Shown here: in pieces, positions 61,192 through 64,000 of the stretch | How positions within the stretch are numbered: the first letter of the stretch is position 1 | How the letters are laid out: each line of letters begins with the position of its first letter | Source: Arthrobacter pityocampae | GTDB lineage: Bacteria; Actinomycetota; Actinomycetes; Actinomycetales; Micrococcaceae | NCBI RefSeq assembly: GCF_002927275.1 | Contig: NZ_PRKW01000001.1 | Coordinates: 62,001 to 126,000 of the forward strand | Length of the DNA stretch: 64,000 nt | Reading direction: 5' to 3' | Program-made: the position numbers and the translations under genes | Notes under the pieces: generated by a model | What the model saw: the letters and a program-made list of their open reading frames with translations, nothing else | Told to the model about the DNA's origin: nothing | Database searches by the model: none

Positions 61192-62157
61192 TCAGGCCGC
61201 CGGACGCGGGAAGATCGCGTCCAGTGCCGCGAGGTCCCCGTCCGACGGAGTCCAGTCGGCCGCCGTCGCGTTCTGCCGCACCTGCTCCGGCGTCGTGGCG
61301 CCGGCGATCACGGAGCCGACGGACGGCTGCGCCGCGAGCCAGGAGAAAGCCACCTGGACCTCGGTGAGATCCCGCTCCGCGGCGAAGGCGGTGAAGGCCT
61401 CGAGCTGGTCCCAGTCGGCGGTCTCGAGGAGGTTCCTGCGGGAGTGGGTGAGCCTGCTGCCGGCAGGGACCTCATCCCGCCGGTACTTGCCGGTGAGCAG
61501 GCCGTTGGCGAGGGGGAAGTACGGCAGGACACCCAGACCGTAGGCCTCGACGGCGTGGATCACCTCGCGCTCCACGCGGCGGTCGAGCAGGTTGTAGGGG
61601 TTCTGCGCGGAGATGAAGGGCGTGTACCCGCCGCTGCGCGCCGTGAACTCGGCCTCGGCGATCTGCCAACCGGCGAAGTTGGAGTGCCCCAGGTAGCGCA
61701 CCTTGCCGCTCGTGACGAGGTCGTCGAGGGCCGCGAGGGTCTCCTCGATGGGCGTCTGCGGATCCGGCGCATGGTACTGGTACAGGTCGATCCAGTCGGT
61801 GCCGAGGCGCCGGAGGGAGGCCTCGGCCGCCCGGACGATGTAGCGGCGGGACCCGCGGGCCCCCCAGTCGGGTCCGTTGGCGCCGGCCATGTCGAGGCCG
61901 AACTTCGTCGCGAGGACGACGTCGTCGCGCCTGCTGCCGAGGGCCCTGCCGAGCTGCACCTCGCTGACGCCGGGCTCCCTGCCGTACATGTCGGCGACGT
62001 CGAACAGGGTGATCCCGGCGTCGATCGCCGCATGCACGACGGCGTCGGTGCCCTCCTGGGACTCGGAGAGGGTGCCGGCCCGGCCCAGGTTGTTGCAGCC
62101 GAGTCCGATGGTGGAGACGCTGAGCCCGGAGGAGCCCAGTCTGCGGTAGGTCATCAT
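61192..62157 (-). CDS. Aldo/keto reductase
   Basis: 321 residues, a TIM-barrel NADPH oxidoreductase. The signature GITLFDVADMYGREPGVSEV contains the catalytic Asp and Tyr. The lysine is in DDVVLATKFGLDM and the histidine in LGHSNFAGWQIAEAEF or the nearby DLYQYHAPDPQTP. The C-terminal cofactor part is VGSVIAGATTPEQVRQNA. It resembles YajO/L-glyceraldehyde-type reductases, but the substrate cannot be told. It is upstream of ndk on the same strand and separated from it by a hairpin. Confidence 0.95.
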   Translation of the reverse strand: MMTYRRLGSSGLSVSTIGLGCNNLGRAGTLSESQEGTDAVVHAAIDAGITLFDVADMYGREPGVSEVQLGRALGSRRDDVVLATKFGLDMAGANGPDWGARGSRRYIVRAAEASLRRLGTDWIDLYQYHAPDPQTPIEETLAALDDLVTSGKVRYLGHSNFAGWQIAEAEFTARSGGYTPFISAQNPYNLLDRRVEREVIHAVEAYGLGVLPYFPLANGLLTGKYRRDEVPAGSRLTHSRRNLLETADWDQLEAFTAFAAERDLTEVQVAFSWLAAQPSVGSVIAGATTPEQVRQNATAADWTPSDGDLAALDAIFPRPAA

Positions 62158-62171
62158 GCCCCTAACCTACC

Positions 62172-62212
62172 AACACAGTTGCCCCAGGCACATGACCCGG
62201 GGCAACAGTGTT
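62172..62212 (-). terminator. ndk terminator
   Basis: AACACAGTTGCCCC (62172-62185) pairs with GGGGCAACAGTGTT (62199-62212) apart from one mismatch. It lies 9 bases beyond the ndk stop and before the aldo/keto reductase start, so it ends the folC-DUF4233-ndk transcript. Confidence 0.75.
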
Positions 62213-62220
62213 CGATGGTG

Positions 62221-62637
62221 TCAGGCGAACCAGATACCGATCTCGCGCTCGGCGGACTCGGTGGAGTCGGAGCCGTGGACGAGGTTCTGCTGGACCTTGA
62301 GGCCCCAGTCGCGGCCGAAGTCGCCGCGGATGGTGCCGGGCGCCGCCGTCGTCGGGTCCGTGGTGCCGGCGACCGAGCGGAATCCCTCGATGACGCGCTC
62401 GCCCTCGAACACGGCCGCGACGATCGGGCCGCTGAGCATGAACTCGACGAGCGGCTCGTAGAAGGGCTTGCCGACGTGCTCGGCGTAGTGCTCCTCGAGC
62501 AGCTCGCGGGTGGCGTGCACGCGCTTCAGTTCGGCGATGGTGTAGCCCTTCGCCTCGACGCGGGACAGGATGGTGCCCGTCAGGCCGCGGGACACGCCGT
62601 CGGGCTTGACGAGGACAAGGGTGCGCTCAACGCTCAT
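62221..62637 (-). CDS. ndk: Nucleoside diphosphate kinase
   Basis: 138 residues. It exchanges phosphate between nucleoside di- and triphosphates through a phosphohistidine. Signatures are RTLVLVKPDGVSRGLTGTIL, the GKPFYEPLVEFMLSGPIVAA stretch and the C-terminal NLVHGSDSTESAEREIGIWF. The catalytic histidine usually reads NxxHGSDS near residue 117, here NLVHGSDS. It follows DUF4233 by 69 bases in the conserved folC-DUF4233-ndk order. Confidence 0.98.
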   Translation of the reverse strand: MSVERTLVLVKPDGVSRGLTGTILSRVEAKGYTIAELKRVHATRELLEEHYAEHVGKPFYEPLVEFMLSGPIVAAVFEGERVIEGFRSVAGTTDPTTAAPGTIRGDFGRDWGLKVQQNLVHGSDSTESAEREIGIWFA

Positions 62638-62706
62638 GGGGACTCCTGGTGTGGGTGCGCCGTCGCGGACGGCGCGGATGGGAACTGGTACCGGGGTCGA
62701 CTCTAC

Positions 62707-63153
62707 TCAAGACCCCGCCTCCTCGGGATTCGCCCTCTCCCACTCCGCCTGCAGCCGGTCCCGCTCCACGTTCTCGCGGTCCACGCGGATCCCCTGCCGG
62801 ATCCCGTACAGCCAGGTGAGGGCGAACGCGAGGCCGACGACGAACATGACCGGTTCGAGGAAGCCCCCGGCGATGAGGACGAACTGGAGGAACCAGCCGA
62901 GCGCGATGCCCCACTTCTTCGTCAGCACGGCGCAGGTGAGCACCAGCACCACGCTGAGGAGGAACCCGGAGGTCAGGATGAGGACCGGGGAGATCTCGTC
63001 GCGGCGCAGGCCGAAGACCGCGAGCGTCGCGAAGAACACCACGAACGCCTCGAGGACGAGGACCGTCGAGGCGAACAGGATCTTCGTCGACCGCCGCTTC
63101 TTCGGCATCCCGGGCCGCCATTCGCGCTGCGCCCTGGTCATGCGTCGTGCCAT
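62707..63153 (-). CDS. DUF4233 family membrane protein
   Basis: 148 residues from the ATG at 63153 (MARRMTRAQREWRPGMPKKR). A basic N-terminus precedes four membrane segments: ILFASTVLVLEAFVVFFATL, ISPVLILTSGFLLSVVLVLT, WGIALGWFLQFVLIAGGFLE and VMFVVGLAFALTWLYGIRQG. The C-terminus is charged. DUF4233 proteins are nearly always encoded between folC and ndk in actinobacteria; no function is known. It starts 8 bases after the folC stop, so translation is probably coupled. Confidence 0.93.
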   Translation of the reverse strand: MARRMTRAQREWRPGMPKKRRSTKILFASTVLVLEAFVVFFATLAVFGLRRDEISPVLILTSGFLLSVVLVLTCAVLTKKWGIALGWFLQFVLIAGGFLEPVMFVVGLAFALTWLYGIRQGIRVDRENVERDRLQAEWERANPEEAGS

Positions 63154-63161
63154 GTGGAGGC

Positions 63162-64000
63162 CTACTTCCCGAGGAGGGTGCGGGTTTCCCCGACCACCGT
63201 GATGGATCCGGTCACGAGGACGCCTCCGGAGAGGTCGTTGTTCTCCTCGGCCTTCATGACCGCCCACTCCAGGGCGTCGTCGAGCCCGGGGAGGATCATG
63301 ATGTTCTCCTCCGCGAACCCGGCCGCCAGGGCGGGCTGCAGGAGGTCGGCGGCGGGGACGGACCGGGGGGAGGTCGACTGCGTGAGGCACACGTCCTCGA
63401 GGATGCCGCCGAGCTCCTCGTGCAGTTCGGCCAGCATGCCCGCCGCGTCCTTGTCCTCCAGCGCCCCGATGACGAGGACGAGCCTGCTGAAGTCGAACGC
63501 CTCGTTGATGCCCCGGGCCGCGGCGCGCGCCCCGGCCGGGTTGTGCGCTGCATCCACGATGATGCTCGGCGCGGTCCTGACCACCTCGAGGCGACCGGGC
63601 GACGTGACGGCCCGCAGGCCGTTGCGGACCAGCTCGGTCTCGAGTTCGCGCTCACCACCGCCGAGGAACGCCTCGACGGCGGCGACGGCGACGGCCGCGT
63701 TCTCCGCCTGGTGCTCGCCGTGCAGGGGGATCAGCAGCTCGCCGTAGCGGCCGGCGAGCCCGGTCAGGGAGACCACCTGGCCGCCGACGGCGACGGTCCG
63801 AGATTCGACGCCGAACTCGACGCCCTCGAAGCGGAACTCGGCCCCGACCTCGCGGGCGCGCTCGAGGAGGACCTGCGCGGCGTCGCGCGGCTGGATGGCA
63901 CTGACGAGGACGGCGCCGGGCTTGATGATGCCCGCCTTCTCGAGGGCGATGTCCTCGACGGTGTCGCCGAGCAGCTCGGTGTGGTCGAGCGAGATCGGGG
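63162..64000 (-). CDS. folC: Folylpolyglutamate synthase/dihydrofolate synthase, partial
   Basis: The frame enters from the right edge and shows the last 279 residues. Recognisable are ISLDHTELLGDTVEDIALEK and AGIIKPGAVLVSA, a conserved Mur-ligase-type segment. Then LIPLHGEHQAENAAVAVAAV, the conserved SPGRLEVVRTAPSIIVDAAH (ending DAAHNPAGA) and LVIGALEDKDAAGMLAEL. It adds glutamates to folate, or glutamate to dihydropteroate. The ATP P-loop half lies outside the window. Confidence 0.95.
   Translation of the reverse strand, partial: PISLDHTELLGDTVEDIALEKAGIIKPGAVLVSAIQPRDAAQVLLERAREVGAEFRFEGVEFGVESRTVAVGGQVVSLTGLAGRYGELLIPLHGEHQAENAAVAVAAVEAFLGGGERELETELVRNGLRAVTSPGRLEVVRTAPSIIVDAAHNPAGARAAARGINEAFDFSRLVLVIGALEDKDAAGMLAELHEELGGILEDVCLTQSTSPRSVPAADLLQPALAAGFAEENIMILPGLDDALEWAVMKAEENNDLSGGVLVTGSITVVGETRTLLGK

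Noticed and set aside
60307-63747. A 1146-codon open frame on the plus strand
   Set aside because: Only its first part (to about 61050) is real, as the tail of a broken membrane protein gene. The rest is antisense to aldo/keto reductase, ndk, DUF4233 and folC, and is open only because of high GC.

Overview
The window is chromosomal DNA of a high-GC Gram-positive bacterium, most likely a member of the Micrococcaceae close to Arthrobacter. The evidence is very high GC at third codon positions, frequent GTG starts, and several actinobacterial families: the actinobacterial integration host factor MihF, the helicase-dead form of PriA, PyrR-pyrBC-carAB-pyrF, an acVLRF1 release-factor-like protein, and DUF222/HNH, DUF3000, DUF4233 and DUF6421 proteins. 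No rRNA, CRISPR array, insertion sequence or prophage was seen. The genus is an inference.

Layout. (1) 1-2631: a VOC-family gene cut by the window edge, a small unknown gene, and a divergent TetR / DUF2306 membrane protein pair that share two identical-type operators. (2) 2628-30407: a long leftward block of housekeeping genes. In order of transcription it reads rarA, rpsD (with its own terminator), DUF948 and a small membrane protein, alaS-ruvX-mltG-aroE-aroC-aroK-aroB, efp-nusB, then pyrR-pyrB-pyrC-(membrane protein)-carA-carB-pyrF, mihF-gmk-rpoZ-coaBC, metK and priA. Many junctions are ATGA or GTGA overlaps. A PrsW-type membrane protease gene lies on the other strand between pyrR and nusB. 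The pyr transcript carries a PyrR-binding hairpin next to the pyrR ribosome binding site. (3) 32244-37877: acVLRF1 on the plus strand, then def-fmt-rsmB-rpe leftward and an orphan PD-(D/E)XK nuclease-like gene. (4) 38040-38489: tRNA-Gly, tRNA-Cys, tRNA-Val, a terminator, and an identical second tRNA-Gly.

(5) 38604-52756: metabolic and stress genes, mostly rightward. They are an MT0933-type antitoxin-like protein, zapE, rhodanese-sufE, an alpha/beta hydrolase, a Usp-like protein, msrB, a DUF6421-SDR-threonine aldolase operon behind a perfect palindrome, DUF3000, an RNase D-like protein, and the fatty acid beta-oxidation pair fadA-fadB behind an operator that overlaps its promoter.

(6) 53063-61117 is the accessory-looking part. 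It has an HNH endonuclease, a YiaA-like membrane protein in lower-GC DNA, two gene-poor stretches, a GAF-ANTAR regulator, a DevS-like GAF histidine kinase that keeps the haem-ligand histidine position, and a divergent DevR-like regulator whose reading frame runs about 240 bases antisense into the kinase gene. It ends with a membrane protein gene broken by a stop codon and by a 7-base tandem duplication. (7) 61192-64000: aldo/keto reductase, ndk, DUF4233 and folC (cut by the window end), a conserved actinobacterial order. No unmistakable new system was found. The best leads are the sensor cluster of region 6 and the palindrome-controlled DUF6421 operon.
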